From NCBI GenBank assembly GCA_003279875.1, contig QCGN01000002.1, positions 57,152-121,151 on the forward strand: DNA of 64,000 nucleotides, written 5' to 3'. Positions within the stretch are counted from its first letter, which is position 1. Each line of letters begins with the position of its first letter. The notes beneath the pieces were generated by a model. It searched no databases. It had not been told where the DNA came from and worked only from the letters and a program-made list of their open reading frames with translations. Below, piece by piece: positions 45,968-54,890 of this stretch. The position numbers were made by a program, and so were the translations under genes. The DNA comes from Prochlorococcus sp. AG-388-D03. Lineage in GTDB: Bacteria; Cyanobacteriota; Cyanobacteriia; PCC-6307; Cyanobiaceae.

Positions 45968-47892
45968 ATATTTAAAGTGTTCTCTAAGAATTCTTTACTT
46001 TTACAAAGAACGGTTTTTTTAGTATAAGTTTTTTTAAAACCATGTCCCTCGTCATCAAAAATAATCACATCTGAATATTTATTATTTTTCACAAGTTGTT
46101 CTCTGATTTTTAATGTTTGTTTGTATGAAATAACGAAATCTTTTTTACCATGAAATAATAATATTGGTTTTTTCAATTTATTAATTTTACTTATTGGTGA
46201 TCTCAGGTTGTATTCATTACGAAATTTTGAATATTCACCCACAAGAGAATTTAAGTAACCTTTCTCAAATCTATGGGTATTATTGTACATATCATTTAAA
46301 TCTAGGACAGGGTATTTACAAATCGCTACTTTAAAAAGTTGACTTTCACATAAAGAATTTATAGCAGTTAAACCACCTGCACTATTACCTAAAATTGCGA
46401 CTTTTGTATTATCAACCAAATTTAACCTAATCAACTCACGAACCAATGCTTTACAGTCATAAGAATCAATAATTCCCCAGTTATAATTTAATCTTTCTCT
46501 ATATTCTCGACCAAAACCAGATGAACCACCATAATTAACCTCTGCAAAAGTAAATCCTCTCGAAGTCCAATACTGCACTTCCGAATTTAAAGATCCATCA
46601 AAACAATCAGTGGGGCCACTATGTGCCTTTACAATTAATGGAGGCTTAATAAACTTTTCAATTAGAGGCTTATAAATAAAAGAATGAGTAGATTGATTAT
46701 TGAAACCTTTAAACCAAAAAGATTCTGGTTTCGAAAAATAATTTACTGTTTCTACATGTATCTCTGTTGAGAAATTAGCAGGACTATTGTCAGCAAAATC
46801 ATTTTCAAATAAGTAGTCTGAATATCCTATAGTGCTACCTCTAATAAATAGTTTTTGATCAAAAACACCGAAATCACTGATTGAACTAAAAGGTAATTGA
46901 ATTGCTTCAACACATGAAAGGTTCTGATATTGTTCGAGTATCCAACTATTTTTTTGTTTCGCCAAACAAAATAAATTTTTGATGGTTCCAGACAATAATG
47001 AGATCCCAGAAACCCACTGAGGAGTACCGTATTCAGTAAAAGATTTGATTATTCTTTTCTTTATAACAATATTTTCTATATCGGTAATATCTAAAAAGCA
47101 TAAATTCCACCAACCTGTACTATCTTCAGAACAGACAAAAAGACTATCACTAATCCAAAACGGTTGAAAGAAGGATACTTTTTTTTCCACATTAATAATC
47201 TTGTTACAAAATTCTTTTATTTTTTGTAGTTCGCCATCATTATTGATAATTGCAAAAAAGAGAGAATTTTGTTCCCAAGGCATATCAAGATCATTCCACT
47301 CTATCCAAGAAAACAAATTAGCTGAGCAGTTAGAGGATAAATTTCCAACAAAATTATCAAATCTTTTAATTTTACGAATTTCTTGTCTAGTTTTTTTTAA
47401 ATCTAATGAGAATAAATAATCTGTATTTTTTATCTCACACAAGCCAAATAAAAGTTTATTTTCAGAAATAACAAATGAGCTATCAAAATTAGTTTCAATT
47501 GCTTGAGTAAGTTGTCTAGGTTTAGTTTCACTCACAAGATATTCATCATCGATTGTAGGAAACATTTCTTGGACTTTAAAAATTTGAAACCATAGTGCCT
47601 TTGAGAGCTGATCAATCCATATCAAATAAATTTGATTATGAACTTCTATACATTGATATGGTTTGCCACCATAACCATGAAAATTGCTCTTAATATAAAA
47701 ATTATCGCCCGTTAATTGTTGAGGGATTGCATTTGTATTATTAAAAGGTCTAGCAAAAATTGCATTTTTATTGTTTTCTGTATCTGGAACAATATCAATC
47801 CAAAAAATAATATTTTTGATCACAGATATCTCTTTAAAAGATATATTTTTAATAACGCTTGACTTAATTTTGCAATTTTCAGTATCACTCAT
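45964..47892 (-). CDS. S9-family prolyl oligopeptidase-like peptidase
   Basis: A 642-residue protein with an N-terminal beta-propeller-like region (about 1-390) and a C-terminal alpha/beta hydrolase domain. The catalytic Ser is in the elbow GNSAGG near residue 490; the Asp is in LFHGKKDFVIS near residue 583; the His in DDEGHGFKK near residue 620. The ordered GGSSGFGREYRERLN and YDCKALVREL segments are S9C-like. No signal peptide is evident, so it is probably cytoplasmic. Substrates are short peptides or acyl-peptides. Confidence 0.87.
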   Translation of the reverse strand: MSDTENCKIKSSVIKNISFKEISVIKNIIFWIDIVPDTENNKNAIFARPFNNTNAIPQQLTGDNFYIKSNFHGYGGKPYQCIEVHNQIYLIWIDQLSKALWFQIFKVQEMFPTIDDEYLVSETKPRQLTQAIETNFDSSFVISENKLLFGLCEIKNTDYLFSLDLKKTRQEIRKIKRFDNFVGNLSSNCSANLFSWIEWNDLDMPWEQNSLFFAIINNDGELQKIKEFCNKIINVEKKVSFFQPFWISDSLFVCSEDSTGWWNLCFLDITDIENIVIKKRIIKSFTEYGTPQWVSGISLLSGTIKNLFCLAKQKNSWILEQYQNLSCVEAIQLPFSSISDFGVFDQKLFIRGSTIGYSDYLFENDFADNSPANFSTEIHVETVNYFSKPESFWFKGFNNQSTHSFIYKPLIEKFIKPPLIVKAHSGPTDCFDGSLNSEVQYWTSRGFTFAEVNYGGSSGFGREYRERLNYNWGIIDSYDCKALVRELIRLNLVDNTKVAILGNSAGGLTAINSLCESQLFKVAICKYPVLDLNDMYNNTHRFEKGYLNSLVGEYSKFRNEYNLRSPISKINKLKKPILLFHGKKDFVISYKQTLKIREQLVKNNKYSDVIIFDDEGHGFKKTYTKKTVLCKSKEFLENTLNI

Positions 47893-47970
47893 TTAGAAAC
47901 TGTAATTAAATTGAATTTAAAGTGCTAATATTTTTATAGCTTAACTGTTGAGTAAATAACTTTTTTTACC

Positions 47971-48582
47971 GTGGCAAACAATTTTTCACAACTCGCAAGA
48001 AAATCAAAAGCAAACGGATCTGCAGATAAAATATCAAAAGAGCAAACGGGAAAACCATCACTTGAAATATATAAACTTGGGGATAATATATTAAGACAAA
48101 ACTCTAAAAGAATAAGTAAAGTAGATAGTTCAATAAGAACTTTAGCTAAGAAAATGCTTCAAAGTATGTATGCTGCAAAAGGGATTGGCCTAGCTGCTCC
48201 GCAAATAGGAATCAACAAAGAGTTACTTGTTATAGATGTAAATTTTGAAGACTCCGCTGCTGAACCCTTGATCTTAATAAACCCAGAAATTAGCGATTAT
48301 GGCACAACTTTAAATTCTTATGAAGAGGGTTGTTTAAGTATCCCAGGAGTATATTTAAACGTTGTGAGACCATCCACTATTAAATTAAAGTTCAGAGATG
48401 AGATGGGTAGACCAAGAAAGATGAAAGCTGACGGACTTCTAGCAAGATGTATTCAGCATGAAATGGACCATTTAAATGGAGTTTTATTTGTTGATAGAGT
48501 CACTTCAAAAGAAGATTTAAATAAGGAATTATTAAAAGAGGGATTTCATGAAAAAGATGTAATACCAATAAACTGTTCTTGA
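47971..48582 (+). CDS. def: peptide deformylase
   Basis: Removes the formyl group from nascent polypeptides. The three family motifs are present: GIGLAAPQIG (about residue 71), EEGCLSIPG with the metal-binding Cys (about 119) and QHEMDHLNG with the metal-binding histidines and catalytic Glu (about 160). An N-terminal polar extension of about 30 residues precedes the core, as in other cyanobacterial type 1B enzymes. The start is GTG at 47971. Confidence 0.95.
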   Translation: MANNFSQLARKSKANGSADKISKEQTGKPSLEIYKLGDNILRQNSKRISKVDSSIRTLAKKMLQSMYAAKGIGLAAPQIGINKELLVIDVNFEDSAAEPLILINPEISDYGTTLNSYEEGCLSIPGVYLNVVRPSTIKLKFRDEMGRPRKMKADGLLARCIQHEMDHLNGVLFVDRVTSKEDLNKELLKEGFHEKDVIPINCS

Positions 48583-48597
48583 TTACTTAAGATAACA

Positions 48598-48939
48598 ATG
48601 ACTAAAACTACAATATTTAGTAAAATAATTAATGGTGAAATTCCTTGTGAGAAGATCCATGAAGATGAACTTTGTATAGCATTTAATGATATTGTCCCTC
48701 AGGCTCCGATCCATTTTTTAGTAATTCCAAAAAAGCCATTAATTAGTTTGTATGAGTGTTTAGAGGAGGATAAAGATTTATTAGGTCATCTTCTTTTGAT
48801 AGGGAAAAATATTGCCAAATCTAAGGATCTAAAAAACTGGCGAACAGTTATTAATACGGGAGAAGAATCGGGACAAACAGTATTTCATTTACATATACAT
48901 TTTTTAGCTGGCCGAAAAATGATTTGGCCTCCAGGCTAA
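48598..48939 (+). CDS. HIT-family (HINT-like) nucleotide hydrolase
   Basis: A 113-residue histidine-triad protein. The FSKIINGEIPCEKI opening, AFNDIVPQAPIHFLVIPKK near residue 29 and the triad HLHIHFLAG near residue 98 match HINT purine nucleoside phosphoramidases. It follows the deformylase by 15 bases and is likely cotranscribed, although no functional link is clear. Confidence 0.93.
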   Translation: MTKTTIFSKIINGEIPCEKIHEDELCIAFNDIVPQAPIHFLVIPKKPLISLYECLEEDKDLLGHLLLIGKNIAKSKDLKNWRTVINTGEESGQTVFHLHIHFLAGRKMIWPPG

Positions 48940-48987
48940 AACTCTCAAAAGAGGTAGTTTTTAGCTATAAATAAGAAAAAATAAAAA

Positions 48988-49275
48988 ATGAATACTCCTG
49001 AATCGGTTTACAATAAACCTAAAAATTTCCTAGATTTAATAATAAAGAACTGGGAAAACTTAGATGAATCCCAAAAACTTATTTTAGTTAAAATCTGGAG
49101 AGTATTAACCTACAAATGGCAATTACAAATCTTATTTAATTTACCTTTTTTAGTATGGTGGTTATTGGATTTATCTATTATCAAAGTTCACGAATTTGAT
49201 TTAAAGTTACTGTCTTACCTTAACCTTCCAGATTGGGCACTAACTCTTGTGGGTTTTGGGCAATCATCTTCATAA
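48988..49275 (+). CDS. hypothetical membrane-associated protein
   Basis: A 95-residue protein with a polar N-terminal half containing a WRVLTYKWQLQ segment, and one hydrophobic helix with FLVWWLLDL (about residues 51-62), then a shorter hydrophobic end. I do not recognise a family. It lies 48 bases after the HIT gene and 39 before the ABC transporter on the same strand, so it may belong to that transcription unit. Confidence 0.6.
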   Translation: MNTPESVYNKPKNFLDLIIKNWENLDESQKLILVKIWRVLTYKWQLQILFNLPFLVWWLLDLSIIKVHEFDLKLLSYLNLPDWALTLVGFGQSSS

Positions 49276-49314
49276 AAGATATAATTTAATTGATTAAAAC
49301 GTATAGAGAAAGAT

Positions 49315-51297
49315 ATGAATGACATAGCACAAAGTAAATCTAAAATATTCTATCAATTACAGAAATTAAGAAGATTAGCTCAACCATTTTTTCTCCCGAT
49401 TGATCAATGTAATGGATTCCAATTTATATGGCTTTTATTGTCTCTTTTATTTTGTGTTGGAGGTATCGTTCTTGTTGGTCTTACAGGCATAATTAGTTTT
49501 TTTGAAAGTATACAGCCTATTTTTCTTGAGAAATATTTTGGAGGAGTAGTAAATACTGTCAATACAATATGGTCTGGATGGTGGGGATTATTTTTTTCTG
49601 GATTGTTTCTTGTTGGTTCAGGAAGCTTTTTTAGTTTAAGGCGTCAACTAAAAAATCGTAGATGGATACATTGGTTATTCCTCGCTGTCATAGTATTAAT
49701 GCTCTTAGCTGTAAACGGTATTAACGCAGGAATAGGATTTATTGCTAGGGACTTAACAAATGCTTTGGTAGAAAAACAACAAGATGGATTTTATAGAATC
49801 TTAGGAATTTATGCTTGCTGCTTTGCTGTAGCTCTACCAATTCGAGTTTCTCAAATATTTTTTACCTACAAATTAGGAATAATTTGGAGAGATTGGCTTT
49901 CAAAAAGTTTAGTTAAAGACTATATGACCAACAAGGCTTATTACCAATTAAATCCTAATGATGAAGAACAAACTGATGTTGATAACCCTGATCAACGAAT
50001 AACCGATGACACCAGAGCTTTTACTGGCCAAAGTTTATCGTTTACTCTAGGAGTTTTTGATGCACTTCTTACTTTTTCTTTAAACATTCTCATTTTATGG
50101 AGCATTAGCACAACGTTAACCTTTTCACTATTTGGATATGCGGCATTTGCAACAGCTATCTTATTAATTGCTGGTAAAAATCTGGTAAAAATAGACTTCG
50201 ATCAACTTAGATATGAAGCAGACTTTAGATATGGTTTAGTCCATATTAGAGATAATGCAGAATCAATAGCTTTTTATTCAGGCGAAAAACCAGAGAAAAG
50301 TGAAACAGAGAGAAGATTAGGCGAAGTGGTAAGAAACTTCAACTTACTAATAATTTGGAGAGTAATAATTGATGTGATGAGACGATCTATAAATTATGCT
50401 GGAAACTTCTTTCCATACCTCATAATGGCTATTCCTTACTTTAGAGGTGACATTGATTATGGTCGTTTTATTCAAGCAAGTTTTGCATTTGGGATGGTAG
50501 AAGGTTCATTGTTTTTTATTGTTAATCAGATAGAAGAACTAGCAAAATTTACAGCAGGAATTGGAAGATTAGAAGGATTCCAGTCAAAAGTTGAGAGCAT
50601 TAGTAAGACCAAGATAATAGACAAACAAAACATAGTTTCTGATTATCCGTCTATTCTTATTAATGATGCTGATCTGTTTCCGCCTGGATCAGATAAAGCT
50701 ATCATCAAAAATTTAAATCTAAGCATTGAAGCCAATCAGTCATTATTGGTAGTTGGACCTTCTGGATGTGGTAAAACATCTTTATTAAGAATGATCTGTG
50801 GATTATGGGAGCCAAATCAAGGATCTATTAAAAAACCAAAAACAGGTGACTTATTATTTATCCCTCAAAAGCCATATATGCTTCTTGGTTCTTTAAGAGA
50901 ACAATTATGCTATCCAACAGAAGTTGATAAATTTAGTGATGACCATTTAGTTTCTGTTCTTAATGAAGTAAATTTAAAGTCCTTAGTTGACAGATATCCC
51001 AACCTTGATGTTAAACAAGATTGGCCAAGAATACTTTCTTTAGGAGAGCAGCAAAGATTAGCTTTTGCAAGATTACTACTTAACTCTCCAAGATTTGCTG
51101 TTTTAGATGAAGCAACTAGTGCACTAGATATTAAAACCGAAAAAAGGCTATATAATTTGTTGCGAGAGAGGGAATTATCATTAGTCAGTGTTGGTCATAG
51201 GCCTAGCTTAAAAGATTTTCATGAGAATATTTTAGAATTAAATGGTAGGGGAGACTGGAAATTATTTACTACAGATAAGTATAATTTTAAAAATTAG
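49315..51297 (+). CDS. SbmA/BacA-like ABC transporter, fused permease and ATPase
   Basis: A 660-residue fusion. The membrane part (about residues 35-430) has about six helices and an SbmA/BacA-like region RDWLSKSLVKDYMTNKAYY (key residues W-R--L---Y---YY). The ATPase part has Walker A GPSGCGKTSLLRM near residue 482, the signature LSLGEQQRLAFARLL near residue 581 and Walker B FAVLDEATSALD near residue 600. Related ABCD-type proteins move long-chain lipids, peptides or cobalamin. It lies 9 bases before an HLIP gene. Confidence 0.85.
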   Translation: MNDIAQSKSKIFYQLQKLRRLAQPFFLPIDQCNGFQFIWLLLSLLFCVGGIVLVGLTGIISFFESIQPIFLEKYFGGVVNTVNTIWSGWWGLFFSGLFLVGSGSFFSLRRQLKNRRWIHWLFLAVIVLMLLAVNGINAGIGFIARDLTNALVEKQQDGFYRILGIYACCFAVALPIRVSQIFFTYKLGIIWRDWLSKSLVKDYMTNKAYYQLNPNDEEQTDVDNPDQRITDDTRAFTGQSLSFTLGVFDALLTFSLNILILWSISTTLTFSLFGYAAFATAILLIAGKNLVKIDFDQLRYEADFRYGLVHIRDNAESIAFYSGEKPEKSETERRLGEVVRNFNLLIIWRVIIDVMRRSINYAGNFFPYLIMAIPYFRGDIDYGRFIQASFAFGMVEGSLFFIVNQIEELAKFTAGIGRLEGFQSKVESISKTKIIDKQNIVSDYPSILINDADLFPPGSDKAIIKNLNLSIEANQSLLVVGPSGCGKTSLLRMICGLWEPNQGSIKKPKTGDLLFIPQKPYMLLGSLREQLCYPTEVDKFSDDHLVSVLNEVNLKSLVDRYPNLDVKQDWPRILSLGEQQRLAFARLLLNSPRFAVLDEATSALDIKTEKRLYNLLRERELSLVSVGHRPSLKDFHENILELNGRGDWKLFTTDKYNFKN

Positions 51298-51306
51298 TTT
51301 AAAACT

Positions 51307-51528
51307 ATGAATTTAAATCAAAATGAAAATGTTGATGTAGAAAAAATAAATTCTCAAGAAATCAAAATTGATGAAGAATCTATTAAAACTGAAGAAAAAT
51401 ATAGATTCGGATGGAGTAATTATTCAGAAATTACAAATGGAAGATTTGCAATGATTGGATTTTTAGCAATAATTTTAATAGAATTAATAAGCCAAAAATC
51501 ATTTCTAAACTGGGCTGGCATATTTTAA
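51307..51528 (+). CDS. high-light-inducible protein (HLIP)
   Basis: A 73-residue protein with an acidic extension of about 35 residues, then RFGWSNYSEITNGRFAMIGF, the chlorophyll a/b-binding motif ExxNGRxAMxG, and a C-terminal transmembrane helix. The long form differs from the 48-residue HLIP at 23040. It follows the ABC transporter closely, so the two are probably transcribed together. A strong terminator hairpin lies 10 bases after the stop. Confidence 0.9.
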   Translation: MNLNQNENVDVEKINSQEIKIDEESIKTEEKYRFGWSNYSEITNGRFAMIGFLAIILIELISQKSFLNWAGIF

Positions 51529-52458
51529 TTAATCATCAAACCTAGAGCTGTTATCTCTAGGTTTATTTTTTTTGGTACCTACAGTATACCTTCCTGTTTG
51601 ATTTTTAGAATTTACTCTTTCACTAGCTGTTGTTCTTCTCACTTGACGAGGTTTTTTCTCTTCGTTTATATTCTGAGAGAATGATGCATCTTCTACTTTT
51701 TCTCTTGAACTCTGGGATCTTATAGATGGCCTTTTTGTTTTATTAGAGGAAGAAGAAACAACTTTTGGAGAGGAATTACTTGCTTGTCTAGAACCTTCTT
51801 GATTAGGTAAAGGCCTTGAGCCTCTTTTAACTTCACTTCTTGATGCTCGCCTTTCACCAAAATTGCTTCTTCTCTCCTCATTGGACATTCTATCTTCAGA
51901 CCGATTTCTTCTTCTATTTAGTTCACCATTATCAATTTGATTATAATCTCTTGAAGAAGGTCTCCTCCTACTTACTGCAGACTCAGGAATAGCTCTTGAG
52001 ATATTTCTCCTTTGCGATCTACCTTCCATATAATCATTTTCTAATTCATCATCTTGAGGTTTGAATCTTCTAGAAGGTCTATCAGAATCTTCAAATTGAT
52101 CATAATCATCATTAAATCTATTTCTTGAAGAATTTCTAGGCATATCTGGAATTTGCTCATCTTCAAAATAAGATGATCTTCTTGCTTGATCAGTTGCAAC
52201 ACCTCTTAATCGCACACTTTCATATGCAAAGAATACAGTAGTTCCTGCTAGTAAAAACTGTCCAAATTGCAAAATAGGATCTAATCTCCATCCCTGAAAA
52301 AATAATATCCCTCCACATAAAAGACCAATTGCAGCAAAGAAAACATCATAATCTCTTGCTAAAGCAGGTTTAAATGACCTCAAGAAATAAAGGCCACCTC
52401 CACAAACAGCTAGTACGATGCCTACAATACTTGCCCAATTTAGACTAGCATTGACCAC
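51529..52458 (-). CDS. ycf66: Ycf66-family membrane protein
   Basis: A 309-residue protein. Residues 1-85 contain three hydrophobic segments with GGGLYFLRSFKPALARDYDVFFAAIGLLCGGILFFQGWRLDPILQFGQFLL (key residues YFLRSF.P..ARDYD.FF..IGLLCG.ILF.QGWRLDPIL.F), the Ycf66 signature. The remaining 220 residues are a basic, low-complexity, probably disordered tail rich in Arg, Ser and Asn. The function in cyanobacteria and plastids is unknown. The start is GTG at 52458. Confidence 0.85.
   Translation of the reverse strand: MVNASLNWASIVGIVLAVCGGGLYFLRSFKPALARDYDVFFAAIGLLCGGILFFQGWRLDPILQFGQFLLAGTTVFFAYESVRLRGVATDQARRSSYFEDEQIPDMPRNSSRNRFNDDYDQFEDSDRPSRRFKPQDDELENDYMEGRSQRRNISRAIPESAVSRRRPSSRDYNQIDNGELNRRRNRSEDRMSNEERRSNFGERRASRSEVKRGSRPLPNQEGSRQASNSSPKVVSSSSNKTKRPSIRSQSSREKVEDASFSQNINEEKKPRQVRRTTASERVNSKNQTGRYTVGTKKNKPRDNSSRFDD
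51538..51573 (+). terminator. intrinsic terminator of the HLIP transcript
   Basis: The stem AAACCTAGAG (51538-51547) pairs perfectly with CTCTAGGTTT (51555-51564), with a 7-base loop CTGTTAT and a following ATTTTTTTT (51565-51573). It sits immediately downstream of the HLIP stop on the plus strand but inside the last codons of the convergent ycf66 gene, so one stretch of DNA is both terminator and coding sequence. Confidence 0.75.
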
Positions 52459-52536
52459 ATTTTTTCTCCAAAAACTTATTTTTTAAGGTGTAATCAAACA
52501 CCTTTATATATAGTTTACTTAAAACTTCTATAAAAA

Positions 52537-52725
52537 CTAGCGTCTACGTGTACCTGAAGTACGTTCAAGTGAATCTTTCTGGCTAACAAAGATCAAAAAA
52601 GCTGCTGCAGGAATAACAATAAGTAAGGCTGCCGCGAAGAAACTCGCTATCATGTTGAAAGCAGAATTATTAGTAACTTCTGGAGAAAGGTCAGCCGCTA
52701 ATATTAGATTTGAAATTTGAATCAC
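52537..52725 (-). CDS. psbX: photosystem II reaction center protein PsbX
   Basis: A 62-residue protein with one transmembrane helix (about residues 25-47) and the [27 protein letters not shown] ending (key residues [15 protein letters not shown]) typical of PsbX, a small subunit near cytochrome b559. The extended N-terminus is the Prochlorococcus-type. The start is GTG at 52725. It faces the YggT-like gene across 81 bases. Confidence 0.88.
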   Translation of the reverse strand: MIQISNLILAADLSPEVTNNSAFNMIASFFAAALLIVIPAAAFLIFVSQKDSLERTSGTRRR

Positions 52726-52806
52726 TTTGTAAAAATTAAATTCTGAATTTATAATACGAATTAAATCCTAACTTATGGGATATTTATTAAGATGAATTAA
52801 ATAATT

Positions 52807-53121
52807 GTGATTTCATTGTTTCAAAACTATTTACCTATTTTAGATATTACGCTAGGAATTCTTTTATCCTTTTTAACTCTAGTTTTTTTAATAAGATTAA
52901 TATTAACCTGGTACCCAAAAATTGAATTAAATAAAGGATTTTGGTTATTTATCTCAATCCCAACAAGTTTTATTTTACATTTCACAAGAAAACTAATACC
53001 TCCTATTGGAGGAGTAGATGTTGGTCCAGTTATCTGGATAGGAATAATAAGTTTTCTAAGAGAAATATTAGTAGGTCAACAAGGTCTCATCAAACTAGCC
53101 ATTCAAAAGAGTATGAGTTAA
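52807..53121 (+). CDS. YggT-family membrane protein
   Basis: A 104-residue protein with hydrophobic segments at about residues 10-38 and 78-98 and the family core LIRLILTWYPKI near residue 35, followed by LIPPIGGVDVGPVIWI near residue 65. YggT proteins are linked to cell division and, in plants, chloroplast nucleoid and b6-f assembly (CCB3-like). The start is GTG at 52807. It ends 17 bases before the convergent accC. Confidence 0.85.
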   Translation: MISLFQNYLPILDITLGILLSFLTLVFLIRLILTWYPKIELNKGFWLFISIPTSFILHFTRKLIPPIGGVDVGPVIWIGIISFLREILVGQQGLIKLAIQKSMS

Positions 53122-53138
53122 GAAATCATTATGAAGCT

Positions 53139-54488
53139 TTAAAAGTTAGGTAATAACTCTTCTTCCACGTATTTTGTATAAATCTTACCTTCCATAAATT
53201 TCGCTTTATTTAGAAGGGTTAAATGAAAATTAATTGTTGTTGGAATTCCAGTTACTGCACATTCATTTAATGCTCTATTCATTCTTTTTATAGCAGTATT
53301 CCTGTCTTTACCCCAGACTATTAATTTACCTATAAGTGAATCATAAAATGGAGGAATTTCGTAACCAGTATAAACATGACTATCAACCCTTACTCCAGGT
53401 CCCCCTGGAGGAAGCCACCCAGTTATTTTCCCAGGCGATGGACGAAAATTATGTGAGGGGTCTTCGGCATTAATTCTGCATTCAATAGCATGACCATTTA
53501 ATTTAATATCATCTTGATTAAATCCTAAATTTTCCCCTCCAGCTATTTTGATTTGTTCAGCAATAAGATCAACCCCAGTAACCATTTCAGTTACTGGATG
53601 TTCCACTTGAATCCTTGTATTCATTTCCATAAAGTAAAAATTATTTTCATCATCCACTAAAAATTCAACAGTACCCGCTCCCTCATAAGAGATACTTTTT
53701 GCTGCTGCAATTGCTGCCTTACCCATTTTTTCCCTCAGTGAATGGTTAATAGCCGGGCTAGGAGATTCTTCCAATAGTTTTTGATGTCTTCTTTGTACAG
53801 AACAATCTCTCTCACCAAGATGAATTACATTTCCTGACCTATCCGCAAGGATTTGAATTTCTACATGTCTTGGCTTTTTAATAAATTTCTCCATATATAA
53901 ACCGTCATTTCCAAATGCTGCTTCTGCTTCCCCTTGAGCTGCTTTAAACATTTTTTCTAAATTACCCTTATTTTCAACCAATCTCATTCCTCTACCGCCG
54001 CCACCAGCTGTAGCTTTAATAATGACGGGATATCCAATTTCTTGAGCCATTGCATAGGCTTCTTCAACACTTGATAATAAACCTTTACTTCCGGGTACAG
54101 TAGGTACTCCCACACTCTCCATTGTCTTTTTAGCAGTAGATTTATCACCCATTGATCTAATAGCATTAGGAGATGGGCCAATAAATGTGATGCCATGATC
54201 ATTACACATTTCTGCAAATTTATCATTTTCAGCAAGAAAACCATAACCTGGATGAATAGCATCAACCCCTCTTGATGTGGCAGCAGCTAAAATATTGGGA
54301 ATATTTAAATAACTCTTATTACTTAGCGAGTCACCTACGCAAACAGCCTCATCAGCCAACTGAACATGTAGTGCCTTTTTGTCTACAGTGCTATAAACAG
54401 CAACAGTCGCAATATCAAGCTCTCTACAACTACGGATAATTCGTAAAGCAATTTCTCCACGATTAGCAATTAAAACTTTTTCAACCAT
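53139..54488 (-). CDS. accC: biotin carboxylase subunit of acetyl-CoA carboxylase
   Basis: AccC carboxylates biotin on AccB using bicarbonate and ATP, starting fatty acid synthesis. The opening [24 protein letters not shown] is characteristic (key residues ANRGEIA-R--R). The glycine-rich ATP loop [11 protein letters not shown] is near residue 159, the metal-binding [16 protein letters not shown] near residue 286 and [17 protein letters not shown] near residue 375. At 449 residues it is the stand-alone bacterial form. Confidence 0.96.
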   Translation of the reverse strand: MVEKVLIANRGEIALRIIRSCRELDIATVAVYSTVDKKALHVQLADEAVCVGDSLSNKSYLNIPNILAAATSRGVDAIHPGYGFLAENDKFAEMCNDHGITFIGPSPNAIRSMGDKSTAKKTMESVGVPTVPGSKGLLSSVEEAYAMAQEIGYPVIIKATAGGGGRGMRLVENKGNLEKMFKAAQGEAEAAFGNDGLYMEKFIKKPRHVEIQILADRSGNVIHLGERDCSVQRRHQKLLEESPSPAINHSLREKMGKAAIAAAKSISYEGAGTVEFLVDDENNFYFMEMNTRIQVEHPVTEMVTGVDLIAEQIKIAGGENLGFNQDDIKLNGHAIECRINAEDPSHNFRPSPGKITGWLPPGGPGVRVDSHVYTGYEIPPFYDSLIGKLIVWGKDRNTAIKRMNRALNECAVTGIPTTINFHLTLLNKAKFMEGKIYTKYVEEELLPNF

Positions 54489-54783
54489 TACAAAATTAAA
54501 TTGAAGAAATGAAAATAAATTTAAATTGAAAAAAACTTCAGAAAGTATTCAATAAATTTTTTGAATTTCAAGAATGCATTGGTTAACAATACAACCTAAA
54601 ACGTTATATATGGATAATTATTTGTTTTATGCAATAGAAAAAATTACTAATTAACTTGAGTATTAAAAATTAATCTTTTAAATTTTTTTTAAAGCAGATA
54701 AACTAACTGCTATCGCAATAGAATGCGATTAATGTATGATAAATTTGTGGTTTAAGAACCCACCTATACTCAAATAACCCTTT
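54489..54783. other. 295-base intergenic region between accC and tRNA-Leu
   Basis: No convincing gene is seen here. Two small hairpins occur: ATCGCA at 54712-54717 with TGCGAT at 54724-54729, and GTGGTT at 54747-54752 with AACCCAC at 54757-54763 (one bulged base). The region must hold the accC promoter on the minus strand and the tRNA promoter on the plus strand. A 26-codon frame at about 54574 has no support. Confidence 0.4.
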
Positions 54784-54865
54784 GCGGACGTGGCGGAATT
54801 GGTAGACGCGCACGTCTAAGGAGCGTGTGGCTTAGGCCTTGCGAGTTCAAGTCTCGCCGTCCGCA
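54784..54865 (+). tRNA. tRNA-Leu, anticodon AAG
   Basis: The cloverleaf is complete: acceptor GCGGACG pairs with CGTCCGC, then TG, a D arm GCG-GAATTGGTAGA-CGC, an anticodon stem CACGT/GCGTG with loop CTAAGGA, a long class II variable arm, and a T arm GCGAG-TTCAAGT-CTCGC with discriminator A. Reading the loop as C-T-AAG-G-A puts anticodon AAG at positions 34-36. The 3' CCA is not encoded. The long variable arm and D-arm fit tRNA-Leu. Confidence 0.92.
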
Positions 54866-54890
54866 TTTAATTCATTTTGGATTTACTGCA

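Noticed and set aside
53984..54265. 93-codon same-strand frame within accC
   Set aside because: accC has an unbroken frame with conserved ATP-binding motifs over the same bases.
54574..54654. 26-codon frame in the gap between accC and tRNA-Leu
   Set aside because: It is short, has no good ribosome-binding site and no helix or motif; likely chance in AT-rich DNA.
54825..54890. 5' extension of the LpxB-like gene into tRNA-Leu
   Set aside because: The tRNA structure is perfect; the first ATG after it at 54891 gives a protein starting at the conserved region.
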